From positions 34,116,823 through 34,180,822 of the forward strand of contig NC_023750.2 of assembly GCF_000499845.2 (NCBI RefSeq): 64,000 bases of DNA. Reading direction: 5' to 3'. The DNA is from Phaseolus vulgaris (Eukaryota; Streptophyta; Magnoliopsida; Fabales; Fabaceae). The translations under genes were made by a program, and so were the position numbers. Below, piece after piece: positions 48,132-59,899 of the stretch (within the stretch, counting starts at the first letter, position 1; the number at the start of each line of letters is the position of its first letter). Below the pieces are notes generated by a model, which had not been told where the DNA came from, did no database searches, and saw nothing but the letters and a program-made list of their open reading frames with translations.

Positions 48132-49118
48132 TGATGGAGATCAAGCTCAAGAGAACATGGAGGCCACTCATCAAGCTCAAGAAGAGGTGGAGGCACAAAT
48201 GGAGGATGCCCATGGAGGTCAAAGTCCACCTCAAAGGATTACAAGAAGCATGTTCAAAGCTTTGGGAGCTAGAGGACATTTATTTTCTCTTTTTGTAGTT
48301 TCTTTAGTTGAAGGTGCTTAGAGGGAAACTTTAGAAACCTCTTTTGTTATAGCATCTTTTAGGCTTTAGTTAGAAGCTTTAGGGGGGTGTATTAGTAGAT
48401 AGGTGTAGGAGTAGAATAGGAGGTGCCAAAGTGAAGGAAAGGATCACACCTTCCTTGCTTTGCAAATAGGCGCCGGTTCTAGAATGATTTGGGAGGGAAT
48501 TTTGAATTGTTTTAGCTTTCATTTTCAGCACCTTAGGCTATAAATAGAGGTGCCTTCCTTGTAAAATTCAGATTGGAATTAATCTAAGAAAACTATACTC
48601 AAATTTTGAGTGACCTTTGGAGAGCTTTTGGAGCCTTCTTCCCTAGTCTTATCTTGATGGATCCATGGAGTCCTCAAGTGGCGGCATCACTCTCATCTAG
48701 GAGCATTCCACACTTCTAGTGGCGAGATCATCCATCCTCCTTCCATCTTCATGAGCATTCTCTTCTCCTTCCTTTCTTCTTCTTCTATTGTTCATGTTGC
48801 CTTGTGTTTTGAGTTGTTTTAGTTTCGGTTCTTCCATTTTTCCAGCACCTATATTCTGTTTTGTTTCTTAATTCTGTTCGGTTCAATTGAGTATTGGTTT
48901 ATTTCTGTTCGGTCATTTCATTTTTAATTCCTTTGTTGATTCAATTTGACAATATTTGGTTCATCCAAATGAGTTTGGGATTTGGTACTAGTAATTGGTG
49001 AGTTCTTGTCTTAGAACCATGATCCAACTCTAAGAAAAGTGCCTCTATATTTTCCAGCTCAAGGTGATTCCTAAAAATGTCAAGAATCTTGTTCTATGTG
49101 GATATTGGAATCACATCA
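48132..49118 (+). repeat. Element A left LTR
   Basis: It begins TGATGGAGATCAAGC and ends GGAATCACATCA. A TATA box, ctataaatag, lies at 48538-48547. The first 190 bp correspond to the coding end of gag-pol in the right LTR. Confidence 0.95.
48538..48547 (+). promoter_or_regulatory. TATA box in element A left LTR
   Basis: ctataaatag in the middle of the LTR, followed 30-60 bp later by the likely transcription start. The same sequence occurs at 55308-55317 in the right LTR. Confidence 0.65.
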
Positions 49119-49120
49119 TG

Positions 49121-49132
49121 TGGTATCATGAG
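49121..49132 (+). other. Primer binding site of element A (tRNA-Met type)
   Basis: tggtatca two bases after the left LTR matches the complement of the 3' end of initiator tRNA-Met; the following bases (tgag) deviate from the usual gagc. Confidence 0.7.
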
Positions 49133-50462
49133 TCTTAGGTTCATTCTTGTTTAATTGTTGAGTTGTGTGCACTTTATTTCAAGAGCTCTTTAATTTCTTG
49201 CAATTTAAGTTTCTGTTTTAGAATTTTAATTGAGTATTCTTGCTGTTTTTCTTTTGCTCCAAGTGTTTGTGGAAAGGTTTATGGCACTCATAATTCTTAT
49301 GAGTATGGTTGCTCTTTTGGAATGGCATTATCCTTCCTAGAGTTTACCTTAAGCTTCCTTTCACTTGTTACAATTTGTGATGTGTCTTTTAATTTTTGAA
49401 TCATGTCAAGTTTTGTCTTAGTCATGTTATTCCATATATGTCATTACTTCTAGTAGTACTTTTATTGTTTTGATTGTTTCTTGCTTTGGTGTCATATAAT
49501 TTTCTGATTTGATGTTGCTCCTTTGTGCATTTTCTTTTTAGATTTGAGTTCATACTTGTATTCTAGACCTATACAAGTTCCAATACATCATTTTCTATTA
49601 TGTCTTTGCTAGTTCATCATCCTGTTTTTTATTCCTATTAGGATTCCTCTGTTTCTGAAAAAAGTGCTTACTGTTTTTCCTTATTGCAACTGATTTACGT
49701 ACTGTAAAATTCTGAAATTCTGGATTTGAGATATTCAAAGTGTTAGAAAAGAATAGAAAAAAGAATCATTCAAAAATATGAAGTACACAAAAAATGATAA
49801 ATAAAATAAAAAAAGTGTACATTCCTGCCGAAAAAAATACGGTAATCTGGCAGTGATTTTAAAAAATTTATTTCTCTCAATTGGCTTACTGTTTTTAATT
49901 GATTCCAGTGCCATTATTGAGTTAACATCTTGAAGTTTCTGTGGTATAAATTTCATAATCCAGTTCGCTCTACAACGTTCCAGTTAAATCAGTGAATATC
50001 AAACACAGTTTGCATAAAAAAAAAAATTTCCAGTAGCTAAATTTTTTTTGTTTTCTTCATCTACTCTAGTGCTTTTCCTTAGGTATTCTTTTGTGTGCCT
50101 ACTTTTCTCATTGAGTTCTTTATTTTTCTTGATTGTCTTTCTTTCTTACTCTTTGAGTTTGTCTTACATATAGTATTCCTTTTGCAATTACCTTTCCTTG
50201 CTTATACCTTTTCTTGTTTGTCTTTATTGTTTCTTTGGTTTTGTGGTGGTTTGCTCTTAAGATTGGTGTGCTTGCTTTGACATATTTCATTTGAGGATTC
50301 CAAGGCCTCAAGATCAGATTGGTGCAAGAACATTATTTCTTTGAGAGTGATATCTTTTCAGCCTTAGTTCACTTCGGCAGTTTCATTGCCATAAGCTCAC
50401 TGTTTTTGCTAATTTTTAACTTGTTTGCTGTTTTTGTGTGTTTGCTGTTTTTTTAATTACCA
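49133..50462 (+). other. Element A 5' leader
   Basis: A long untranslated leader of 1.3 kb between the primer site and gag, T-rich, with many short upstream ATGs and no conserved ORF. Confidence 0.6.
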
Positions 50463-53400
50463 ATGGCTGGATTTTCAAGTGATGCATCCTACAAGCAGAA
50501 TTCTCCTTCCAAAGCTTCAATTCTTGGTGAATTACATGAAGCTCAAAGAACAATTAGACGGTTGGAGGAGAAAATGCTAAAGATGGAGGTACAACAAGCT
50601 AGACCATCTCCTTCTATCCATTATGGACATCATTCTCATAGACCATCTTCTAGAGCTTCTTCAAATGATGTTGGCCGTGAAGATGAGCATAGGAGAAGGA
50701 GACCTCCACCCCAAGTCCATGGACAAAGACATCATCACCAAGGGGAAAGAATTCACTACGGCAATGGCTTCTACCATGATGCAAAGTCCAAGCTTCCTTC
50801 GGTCAAACTACCTTGTTTTAATGGTTCTAGTGATCCAAATGTGTATTTAGATTGGGAGGCTAAGTGTGAACAAATTTTTGAGATCCGTGAGATCCAAGAT
50901 GAGCATAAGCTCAAGCTAGCCACCCTAGAGTTTAGTGATTATGCCATGAAATGGTGGCATGGAATTGTAAAGGACATTATCTATCACAAGGGTCCTCCCG
51001 TGGACTCTTGGAACTCTTTAAAGGATCATATGCGCGCTAGGTTTGTGCCCCCACATTTTAGGAAAGACCTCATGTTGAGACTCCAACGGTTTCAACAAGG
51101 CACGCTAAATGTGGATGAATATTATAAGGAGCTTGAGACGCTTGTACTTAAAATTGAATTAGAAGAAAGTGAAGAAGCCATGGTTGCTAGGTTTGTGAGT
51201 GGTCTTAGGAAGGATATCCAAGACATTGTTGAGTTACAAGAGTATTCATCATTGGGCTCTTTAGTTCATCTTGCAATGAAGGTGGAAGCCCAACTTGCTA
51301 AGAAAAACTCTTTTAAAAATGCTTCCAATGATGGATACTACTCCAAGTCTTGGAGAAACAAAACTTCTTTTTCTAAACATCCTTCCAAAGATTCTTCTTT
51401 CAAACCCAAGGAATCTAAGCCATCAACTTCTAGACCTAAGTCTCCCACTAGAACATCTAATACTAAATGCTTTAAATGTATGGGTTATGGTCATATTGCT
51501 GCAAATTGTCCTTCCAAACGAAGTATGTACATGCATGAGGGCATTGTAGTTAGTGAGCATGATTCGGATTCTCCTAAGCATTCATTGCATTCTCATGCAT
51601 CTAGTGAGGAAGAGAGTGAATGTCCACTTGAAGGGGACTTGTTAGTTGTGAGAAGACTTCTTGGACAAGTTTCACAACCTTTTGATGAAAGTCAAAGGGA
51701 AAATATTTTCCATACAAGATGTCTTATTCAAAACAACATTTGTTCCTTGATAGTGGATGGGGGTAGTTGTGCAAATGTGGCTAGTACAAGAGTAGTAGAT
51801 AAGCTTGGATTGCCTACTATCTCTCATACAAAGCCCTACAAATTACAATGGCTTAGTGAAGTAGGAGAAATAATTGTTAATAAACAAGTCCTCATCCATT
51901 TCTCCATTGGAAAATACAAAGATGAGGTATTATGTGATGTTGTGCCCATGGAAGCCACTCATGTTCTTTTGGGAAGGCCTTGGCAATTTGATAGAAAAGT
52001 TTTACATGATGGCTTTACCAACAAACTATCTTTTGAATTCCATGGTCACAAGGTTACTTTAAAATCTCTCTCTCCAAGAGAAGTCCATGAGGACCAAGTT
52101 ATCATGAAGAAAAAGAGGGAGAGTGAAAAAGATAAAAAAGATAAGAGTTCTAAGCCTACACTCCTTGTGTCTAGGCGTGACATTGAAAGGGAAATAGTGG
52201 CTCATCATCCTCTTTTTTTAGCCATCCCTAGAACTCTTAGAGTAGAATCACTTGTTGATAGTCCTCATTGCTTGGAAAATTTGGTAAAAGAGTTCAAAGA
52301 TGTGTTTCAAGATCCTCCAAATGGACTTCCACCTTTGAGAGGGATTGAGCACCAAATTGATTTGATACCGGGCTCTTCTTTACCAAATCGCCCAGCATAT
52401 AGGACCAATCCAAGTGAAACCAAGGAAATTCGCCAACAAGTTGAGGCTTTGATTGAGAAAGGGTGGGTGCAAGATAGCATGAGTCCTTGTGCTATGCCTA
52501 TCATCTTAGTGCCAAAAAAGGATGGCACATGGCGAATGTGTTCGGATTGTAGGGCCATCAATAACATAACCATTAAGTATAGGCATCCCATACCTAGACT
52601 AGATGATTTGTTGGATGAATTACATGGTTCAAAAATCTTTTCAAAGATTGATCTTAAAAGCGGCTACAATCAAATCCGTATCAAACCGGGTGATGAATGG
52701 AAGACGGCTTTTAAGACCAACTTTGGTTTATATGAGTGGTTAGTTATGCCTTTTGGTTTAACTAATGCACCAAGTACCTTCATGCGCCTCATGCATCATG
52801 TTCTTAGACCTTTCATTGGTAAGTTTGTTGTGGTTTACTTTGATGACATTCTCATTTATAGCTTATCTTTGAATGACCATAGGTTGCATGTTAGGCAAGT
52901 TTTAGAAACCCTTAGGAAGGAACATTTGTATGCTAACCTTGCTAAATGTATGTTTGCTCTTGATCATATAGAATTCCTAGGGTTTGTTGTGAGTTGTAAA
53001 GGGGTCCATGTGGACAAAACAAAGGTGGTGGCCATTCAAAATTGGCCTACACCGAAATCTTTGAATGAGGTCCGAAGTTTTCATGGACTAGCTTCTTTCT
53101 ATAGAAGATTTGTCCCAAACTTTGGTACCATTGCCGCACCACTCAATGACATAGTGAAAAAGGATGTGGTCTTTCATTGGGGAGAAGCACAACAAAATGC
53201 TTTTGATACTTTGAAAGAAAAATTGACTAATGCTCCCATCTTGGCCCTTCCTAATTTCACTAAGACATTTGAGATTGAGTGTGATGCTTCAAGTATAGGT
53301 ATTGGGGCTGTTCTCCTTCAAGAGGGCCACCCCATAGCCTATTTTAGTGAGAAATTGAAGGGAAGTCATCTCAACTATTCCACCTATGATAAGGAATTAT

Positions 53401-55091
53401 ATGCACTTGTTAGGGCTTTGTTTACTTGGCAACACTATCTTTTTCCCAAAGAGTTTGTGATACATAGTGATCATGAATTTCTTAAATATTTGAAGAGCCA
53501 AAACAAGCTTAACAAGAGGCATGCTAAGTGGGTGGAATTCATTGAGCAATTTCCTTATGTGATCAAACACAAGCAAGGCAAAATAAATATTGTGGCGGAT
53601 GCTCTTTCTAGAAGATACACCTTGCTAAATCTTTTAACCTCTCAATATCTTGGTTTTGATCACATTAAGGAACTCTATCATGATGACCTTGATTTTTCTC
53701 TCATCTATCAAGAGTGTCTTAAAGGAGGACACAAAGATTTTTTTATTCAAGATGGCTTTCTTTTTAAAGGAAAACGTCTTTGTGTTCCCCAAAGCTCTAT
53801 TAGATTATCTCTTGTTAGAGAAGCTCATGAGGGGGGTTTAATGGGACATTTTGGGGTTGCTAAAACTTTGGATGTGTTGCATGAACATTTCTTTTGGCCT
53901 CATATGCATAAACATGTTCATAGTTTGTGTGATAAATGCATAGCTTGCCGCAAAGCTAAGTCTAAAATGCATCCCCATGGTCTATATACTCCTCTTCCTA
54001 TCCCTTCAATGCCTTGGGTAGATATATCTATGGATTTCATCTTAGGCTTACCCAAGACATCAAAGGGAAAGGACTCCATTTTTGTGGTAGTGGATCGTTT
54101 TTCAAAGATGGCTCACTTTATTCCTTGCCACAAAGTGGATGATGCATGTCACATTGCAAACCTCTTCTTCCAAGAAGTGGTTCGCTTGCATGGGATTCCT
54201 AGGTCTATAGTGTCCGATAGAGATCCTAAATTCTTGAGTCACTTTTGGAAGACCTTGTGGGGCAAGCTTGGAACTAAGCTTTTATTTTCTACCACTTGCC
54301 ACCCACAAACTGATGGTCAAACCGAGGTGGTGAATAGAACTTTGGGACAACTATTGAGATGCTTTATTTCGGGGAATCCTAGAGTGTGGGAGAATTTACT
54401 ACCCCATGTTGAGTTTGCATATAACCGAGTAGTAAATTCTACCACCTCCCATTCTCCTTTTGAGGTGGTCTATGGGTTTAATCCCCTAACACCTCTTGAT
54501 CTTCTTCCTATTCCCCTTCTTGGAGATGTCTTGTGCAAAGATGGGGATGAAAAGGCTTCTTTTGTGAAAACTTTGCATAAAGACATCAAGAAGAGAATTG
54601 AGAAGAAGGTTGGCAAGTATGCTGAACTTGCCAATAAAAGGAGAAAAGCATTGTTGTTTGATGAGGGCGATTGGGTTTGGCTTCATTTGAGGAAGGATCG
54701 TTTTCCTACTCAAAGGAAGTCCAAACTAATGCCTCGAGGGGATGGACCTTTCCAAGTCCTCAAGAGGATTAATGACAATGCTTATGAGTTAGATATGCCT
54801 AATACATTCTTAGGTAGTCATACTTTTAATGTCAACGATCTAACTCCTTTTTCTGTAGGTCTCCAGAATTCGTGGTCGAATTCTCTCCAACTCGGGGAGT
54901 ATGATGGAGATCAAGCTCAAGAGAACATGGAGGCCACTCATCAAGCTCAAGAAGAGGTGGAGGCACAAATGGAGGACGCCCATGGAGGTCAAAGTCCACC
55001 TCAAAGGATTACAAGAAGCATGTTCAAAGCTTTGGGAGCTAGAGGACATTTATTTTCTCTTTTTGTAGTTTCTTTAGTTGAAGGTGCTTAG
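50463..55091 (+). CDS. Element A gag-pol polyprotein, 1542 aa, intact
   Basis: Encodes a complete Ty3/gypsy polyprotein in one frame. Rough residue positions: an N-terminal coiled coil (20-45); the gag domain from about 117 ([20 protein letters not shown]); a CCHC zinc knuckle [14 protein letters not shown] near 336-349; aspartic protease [10 protein letters not shown] near 431; reverse transcriptase with YFDDILIYS at about 791; RNase H with [13 protein letters not shown] near 938; the integrase HHCC finger from about 1121 (CDKCIAC at its end); and the core with DISMDF, SDRDPKF and [12 protein letters not shown]. No chromodomain is seen at the C-terminus. No stop or frameshift is found. The last 63 codons lie inside the 3' LTR. 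The ATG at 50463 is the first in-frame start and gives a typical gag N-terminus. The gene looks functional. Confidence 0.95.
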   Translation: MAGFSSDASYKQNSPSKASILGELHEAQRTIRRLEEKMLKMEVQQARPSPSIHYGHHSHRPSSRASSNDVGREDEHRRRRPPPQVHGQRHHHQGERIHYGNGFYHDAKSKLPSVKLPCFNGSSDPNVYLDWEAKCEQIFEIREIQDEHKLKLATLEFSDYAMKWWHGIVKDIIYHKGPPVDSWNSLKDHMRARFVPPHFRKDLMLRLQRFQQGTLNVDEYYKELETLVLKIELEESEEAMVARFVSGLRKDIQDIVELQEYSSLGSLVHLAMKVEAQLAKKNSFKNASNDGYYSKSWRNKTSFSKHPSKDSSFKPKESKPSTSRPKSPTRTSNTKCFKCMGYGHIAANCPSKRSMYMHEGIVVSEHDSDSPKHSLHSHASSEEESECPLEGDLLVVRRLLGQVSQPFDESQRENIFHTRCLIQNNICSLIVDGGSCANVASTRVVDKLGLPTISHTKPYKLQWLSEVGEIIVNKQVLIHFSIGKYKDEVLCDVVPMEATHVLLGRPWQFDRKVLHDGFTNKLSFEFHGHKVTLKSLSPREVHEDQVIMKKKRESEKDKKDKSSKPTLLVSRRDIEREIVAHHPLFLAIPRTLRVESLVDSPHCLENLVKEFKDVFQDPPNGLPPLRGIEHQIDLIPGSSLPNRPAYRTNPSETKEIRQQVEALIEKGWVQDSMSPCAMPIILVPKKDGTWRMCSDCRAINNITIKYRHPIPRLDDLLDELHGSKIFSKIDLKSGYNQIRIKPGDEWKTAFKTNFGLYEWLVMPFGLTNAPSTFMRLMHHVLRPFIGKFVVVYFDDILIYSLSLNDHRLHVRQVLETLRKEHLYANLAKCMFALDHIEFLGFVVSCKGVHVDKTKVVAIQNWPTPKSLNEVRSFHGLASFYRRFVPNFGTIAAPLNDIVKKDVVFHWGEAQQNAFDTLKEKLTNAPILALPNFTKTFEIECDASSIGIGAVLLQEGHPIAYFSEKLKGSHLNYSTYDKELYALVRALFTWQHYLFPKEFVIHSDHEFLKYLKSQNKLNKRHAKWVEFIEQFPYVIKHKQGKINIVADALSRRYTLLNLLTSQYLGFDHIKELYHDDLDFSLIYQECLKGGHKDFFIQDGFLFKGKRLCVPQSSIRLSLVREAHEGGLMGHFGVAKTLDVLHEHFFWPHMHKHVHSLCDKCIACRKAKSKMHPHGLYTPLPIPSMPWVDISMDFILGLPKTSKGKDSIFVVVDRFSKMAHFIPCHKVDDACHIANLFFQEVVRLHGIPRSIVSDRDPKFLSHFWKTLWGKLGTKLLFSTTCHPQTDGQTEVVNRTLGQLLRCFISGNPRVWENLLPHVEFAYNRVVNSTTSHSPFEVVYGFNPLTPLDLLPIPLLGDVLCKDGDEKASFVKTLHKDIKKRIEKKVGKYAELANKRRKALLFDEGDWVWLHLRKDRFPTQRKSKLMPRGDGPFQVLKRINDNAYELDMPNTFLGSHTFNVNDLTPFSVGLQNSWSNSLQLGEYDGDQAQENMEATHQAQEEVEAQMEDAHGGQSPPQRITRSMFKALGARGHLFSLFVVSLVEGA
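54892..54901 (+). other. Polypurine tract of element A
   Basis: The run cggggagta immediately before the right LTR is the plus-strand primer site. It is short, and unusually it is inside the gag-pol coding sequence. Confidence 0.5.
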
Positions 55092-55888
55092 AGGGAAACT
55101 TTAGAAACCTCTTTTGTTATAGCATCTTTTAGGCTTTAGTTAGAAGCTTTAGGGGGGTGTATTAGTAGATAGGTGTAGGAGTAGAATAGGAGGTGCCAAA
55201 GTGAAGGAAAGGATCACACCTTCCTTGCTTTGCAAATAGGCGCCGGTTCTAGAATGATTTGGGAGGGAATTTTGAATTGTTTTAGCTTTCATTTTCAGCA
55301 CCTTAGGCTATAAATAGAGGTGCCTTCCTTGTAAAATTCAGATTGGAATTAATCTAAGAAAACTATACTCAAATTTTGAGTGACCTTTGGAGAGCTTTTG
55401 GAGCCTTCTTCCCTAGTCTTATCTTGATGGATCCATGGAGTCCTCAAGTGGCGACATCACTCTCATCTAGGAGCATTCCACACTTCTAGTGGCGAGATCA
55501 TCCATCCTCCTTCCATCTTCATGAGCATTCTCTTCTCCTTCCTTTCTTCTTCTTCTATTGTTCATGTTGCCTTGTGTTTTGAGTTGTTTTAGTTTCGGTT
55601 CTTCCATTTTTCCAGCACCTATATTCTGTTTTGTTTCTTAATTCTGTTCGGTTCAATTGAGTATTGGTTTATTTCTGTTCGGTCATTTCATTTTTAATTC
55701 CTTTGTTGATTCAATTTGACAATATTTGGTTCATCCAAATGAGTTTGGGATTTGGTACTAGTAATTGGTGAGTTCTTGTCTTAGAACCATGATCCAACTC
55801 TAAGAAAAGTGCCTCTATATTTTCCAGCTCAAGGTGATTCCTAAAAATGTCAAGAATCTTGTTCTATGTGGATATTGGAATCACATCA
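54902..55888 (+). repeat. Element A right LTR
   Basis: 987 bp, same length as the left LTR with no indels and two substitutions. The first 190 bp are also the 3' end of gag-pol. Confidence 0.95.
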
Positions 55889-58446
55889 CGCACTGTCCAC
55901 CAGGGCATCTATACTTGGCAAAGGATAAGAATCCTTTGGGCAGGCTTTATTCAAATCCGTGAAGTCAACACACATCCGCCATTTCCCGCTGCTCTTCTTG
56001 ACTAGAACGACGTTAGCGAGCCATTCTGGGTATTGGATCTCCCTGATATGGCCCGCTGCCAGGAGTTTCTACGTCTCGTCCTTGATCGCCTGCCTCTTCT
56101 CTTCATTGAACTTTCTCCTTCTCTGGCAGATTGGCCTAACTTGGGGATCCAGAGCTAAACGATGGCACAAGAAATAGGGGTCAATTCCTGGCATGTCAGA
56201 GGCAGACCATGCAAATGCATCCAGATGTCTACTTATAACTCGGGCGATTTGGTCTTGTGTCTCGCTGTCTAAGGTTTTCCCCAGTTTAAACGTCTTACTG
56301 TTGATCTTCTTCTCAAGCCATTCCTCCACCGGCTGAGGTCTCTTCTCGCTGGCGATCAGCACCCTCGCGATACCTGACTCCCTGGCGGTCTCCGGGCAGC
56401 TTCTCTCTTCCTCCGCCCGAGCAACGCTCTCGGACCTTGCCTCAATATCCTCCATGGGCACATCGCCCTCGACGACCACCTCCAACGCCATAGCCACATC
56501 TCGCCGGCTTTCTCGCTCAGGTTCCATGCCAGGGGGCGGCGTTGTGGATACGTGGCATACAAATATCTTGTTCTTGAGGCTATTTTTATAGCACTTCTTC
56601 GCCTCCTTTTGGTCAGAACGGATGGTGATGATCATCCCTTCCATTGATGGTAGTTTGACCTTCATGTGCCTTGTTGAAGGCACAACTCCTGTCCTGTTGA
56701 GTGTTGGTCTACCCAACAGGATGTTGTATGCCGACGGAGCGTTTACGATGAGATACCTTATCTTCTCTGTGCGCGAGACCAGACCGTTTGTGAACGTCGT
56801 CCTTAACTCAATATACCCCTTAACCTCCACCTGATCCCCGACGAAACCGTACAGGCACCCCCCGTATGGCCTCAGCTGGCCAGGGGATAATTGTAACTTC
56901 TCAAAAGTCGGCCAAAACATCACATCTGCCAAACTTCCTTGATCGACCAGCACTCGATGAACAGTCCTTCCTGCCATGATGAGCGAGATTACGATAGGGT
57001 CATTGTCGTGGGGCACGACATCCCTAAGGTCGTCCTTGGTGAACGTGATATCCACGTCGGGCGAGTGGTCTTCAAAAACCCCCACTGACATCACAGACCT
57101 TGCGTACTTCTTTCGCTGTGACGTGATGCACCCGCCACCCGAGAACCCACCAGCAATGGTGTGGATCTCGCCGTGGATGGGTACCTCGTGCTGCTGTCCC
57201 TCGCCACCCGCCGGTTGGGAGCCCGATGACTGGCCCGCTTGCTTCTCCAGCAAGTAATCCTCCAAGAACCCACATTTGACCAACTCGGCGAGCTGGTACC
57301 CCAAAGCCAAACACGAGTTGAGAGAGTGGCCAAAGCTCTTGTGGAACTCACACCATGCGTCTGGCTTTGGTCCCAACACCTTGTCTGTTGTTTTCTCAGG
57401 CACTTTGAGCCTGGCAGCGATATTTGGGATGGCGATCAGGTTCGCCAACCCCATCACGAATTCATACCTTGGCGGGCGATTAGCCTCTCTGGGCTTCCCC
57501 GGTCCCTTCCCCTTACCTTTCTTTGGGTCATAAGGATGGCGCATCCTCTGATCCCTCTTCCCCGCCGCCGCCTCCATCACCCTCTGCGGCTGGATCCTCG
57601 TCTGAGCGCGGAGCTTAGCTGGGGCCACATTTCCCCTCTTCTCAGAGACTTCGCTCTCAGCGACAATGTGAGCCACGACACGTCGCCGGATTTCAACGAA
57701 CGTGGCGGGGTGACACCTGATAAGCGACTCACTAAAGGGCCCAGGCAAAACGCCCTTTTTTAAGGCATGTACAAACATCTCTTCATCTTTTCCTGGCAAG
57801 CGGACTATTTGAGCTCCGAACCTGTTCAAGAAATCCTTCAGGGACTCCTCTTGGTACTGCCTCACGTCGAACAAATCATAAGACACCAACGGCGGTGCCT
57901 TGTTCACTATGTACTGCTCAACGAACATCTTAGAAAACTGCTGAAACGTGGTAATGTGGCCAGTAGGCAAACTGACGAACCAGTCCAGCGCTGTTCCACT
58001 GAGTGTGCTCATGAACACCTTACAGTAGACCGCGTCCGACCCCCCGAAAGCATCATCTGAGTGTGAAACGCCGTGAGATGGGCCTCAGGGTCCTCCACTC
58101 CGGTGAAAGACGCCTTCACCGCCACCGTATTTGCGGGGACCACCGAATCCATGATCTCCTGAGAAAATGGCATGGGAAAGCTACGCGATGGGGACGGGGG
58201 TGCAGATCTGTCCCCAACCGCGCGCTCCTCCCATTCTTGAAGAGCCTTACGCAGCTCTTCATTGATCCTGTTGAGCTCTTCATTCCTAGCTTGTGAAGCC
58301 ACCAGTGCCTCGTGCATTCTTTCTTGCTCAGAACGTGATGCAGCTACGTTCTCCTGCAGCGTCCTCATCATATCCATCACCTGTGTCATAGACACAACAT
58401 CTTCATCTGTTGACGGCACGACTGAACTGGACCGCGTTGTCCTCAT
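55889..58446 (-). pseudogene. Element B gag, protease and start of reverse transcriptase, broken
   Basis: The ATG at 58446 opens gag, with an Arg/Glu-rich coiled coil in its first 90 residues. A frameshift at the C-run 58040-58045 interrupts it. The second frame carries the gag core (LSGTALDWFVSLPTGHI, EESLKDFLNRFGAQIV), a CEFHKSFGHSLNSC finger and a protease block VLVDQGSLADVMFW. The reverse transcriptase N-terminal region follows. A TAG at 56069-56071 stops it, and the reading continues with VDFTDLNKACPKDSYPLPS up to the insertion point of element A at 55889. At least one frameshift and one stop make it inactive. Confidence 0.8.
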
Positions 58447-58589
58447 CCTTTCTCAGCAAACTCAGTAACTCAAAGAAGCTCCGAACGAACAGTAAAACTT
58501 CGAAAACTGACTGCGACAACAAACAGTCGAACAGAAAACAACAAAACTTCAACGAACTCAAACTGTGGTTGAGAATCACCTTTTATACG

Positions 58590-58609
58590 GCCCCACGGTG
58601 GGCGCCAGA
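58590..58609 (-). other. Primer binding site of element B
   Basis: On the minus strand TGGCGCCCACCGTGGGGCC follows the LTR after a gap of about 8 bases. Such a TGGCGCC start is common for plant gypsy elements primed by a tRNA other than initiator Met. Confidence 0.7.
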
Positions 58610-58615
58610 CGTTCC

Positions 58616-59711
58616 TGTCGGTTGACCTAGCGCAAGAGCGTTGCCTCGTCACGTTCTCCCTCACCAGCTTGACTCGACGTGCCCTTCAGGTCCACACCAC
58701 AGATGGCCTCTCTCAGAACCTGAAAAACACAAGGTGGCGCCTCTGTGGCCGGTGGCGCTCTGACGCTCAAGTCATTGATAAGAACACCCAAAAACTGAGA
58801 GAAATATACTCTGCAGAACCGTACTAAAGTGCACTCAACCCAAAGCAATGAGCCGTAATGAAAAACGTACCTTTGAGAAATTCCGTTAAGTTTACCTTTA
58901 TAGCTAGGTTTTTTCTCTCTCCAGGCAGTTACGCTCTGGACGCGTGGCTCGCATCCAACCCTGCACGTGTCATCATCTGGGCTGGGGTAGCAGGTAGCAC
59001 CCAGCCCTACATGTGTCATCATCTGGGCGGGGATAACTCGAGCGTCACCTCTATGTAGTATCCAACCCTACGCGTGTCGTCATCTGGGCTGGAGCAATAG
59101 GTAGCATCCAACCCTACACGTGTCGTCATCTGGGTTGGGGTAACTTGAGCGTCTTTTCTGTGTAGTAACCAGTCGCACGGCTAAGTCTCATATTCAAGGA
59201 GTAACCTAGCACGTATACGCCCTGGAACACCACCTGACAAGGCGAGTATCGGATGCAACAAAGCGCACCATCTCTGTGATATCGCTTGTCGCAAATGCCA
59301 CCTTCCTCATCGTTATGCCATGCATGTTCTAGCTGAGGAAACCTTGCCACCAACGAATGTCCACTCTGGGAATCATGTCGCTGATGAGCAAGTTGTTCCC
59401 TTCAACCCACTCGATCTTCAGGCCCCATGTTGGCGCAACAATCATCTTACCGAGCTTATACGCTTGAACTTACTCTTCTGGGCCCCCAGCAGTTTTAACT
59501 AAGTTTACTGGGTGATCCGGCGATGTGCTTATTCTGGCGATGTCAGACCACCCGATCTTCCATTATCTAATACGTCGATGACACACAAACTCGGCGACAA
59601 CCGACTATGCTCGCTTCTGAACCATTCACCTTTCTCTTGTCCACGTGCTCTGCTGAGCACGCCCCACATAGTCACGTGCTAGACACGTCATCACACCCGA
59701 TGATATGGTCG

Positions 59712-59716
<5 letters not shown>
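58616..59716 (-). repeat. Element B LTR (5' in its orientation), 1101 bp
   Basis: Plus-strand ends are TGTCGGTTGACC and GGTCGGTACA, giving TG..CA with short inverted TGTCGG-like ends. It lies directly before the primer site and gag on the minus strand. It contains a dimeric tandem repeat at 58952-59165. The (TA)n tract starts right after its outer end, so the target duplication cannot be read. Confidence 0.75.
58952..59165. repeat. Dimeric tandem repeat in element B LTR
   Basis: Four copies of an atccaaccctacacgtgtc core followed by catctgggctgg start at about 58952, 59000, 59060 and 59108. The spacing alternates 48, 60, 48 bp, giving a higher-order unit of about 108 bp present twice. Confidence 0.8.
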
Positions 59717-59750
<34 letters not shown>

Positions 59751-59816
59751 TATATACATATATATATATACACATATATATATACATATATATATATATA
59801 TACATATATATATATC
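59717..59816. repeat. (TA)n microsatellite with (TACA) interruptions
   Basis: About 100 bp of tatata/acatata at the outer edge of the element B LTR. Confidence 0.95.
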
Positions 59817-59899
59817 AATTGAAAACAAAAACTAATCAGCTAAAGTTGATTTAAAATGGTCAAGAATAGCCAAATTAAACTTAAAAGTTTGGGTCAATT

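Larger units (their letters stand above)
48132..55888 (+). mobile_element. Element A: complete young Ty3/gypsy retrotransposon, 7757 bp
   Basis: Both LTRs are 987 bp with TGATGG..CATCA ends, flanked by the 5-bp duplication cgcac. They differ at only two positions by eye (48207/54977 T/C and 48684/55454 G/A). A tRNA-Met type primer site follows the left LTR, a purine tract precedes the right one, and one unbroken gag-pol fills the interior. With the rates commonly used for plant LTRs (5e-9 to 1.3e-8 per site per year), two changes in 987 bp suggest roughly 0.1-0.2 million years. It sits inside the reverse transcriptase of element B in opposite orientation. Confidence 0.95.
41477..59716 (-). 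mobile_element. Element B: damaged Tat-type Ty3/gypsy retrotransposon, split by element A
   Basis: Order on the minus strand: LTR (59716-58616), primer site, gag, protease and the start of reverse transcriptase (58446-55889), then element A inserted, then the rest of reverse transcriptase with RNase H, a second RNase H and integrase (48131-about 45258), then an antisense extra ORF on the plus strand (41477-about 43860). A second RNase H and an antisense ORF between pol and the 3' LTR are known marks of the Tat lineage. Frameshifts and in-frame stops occur in gag, pol and the extra ORF. A second LTR copy is not seen left of 41477, so the element is truncated there. It cannot move on its own. 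Confidence 0.85.

Noticed and set aside
48132..48279. N-terminal extension of the element B reverse transcriptase frame
   Set aside because: This part is antisense sequence of the element A LTR; the true element B sequence starts at 48131.
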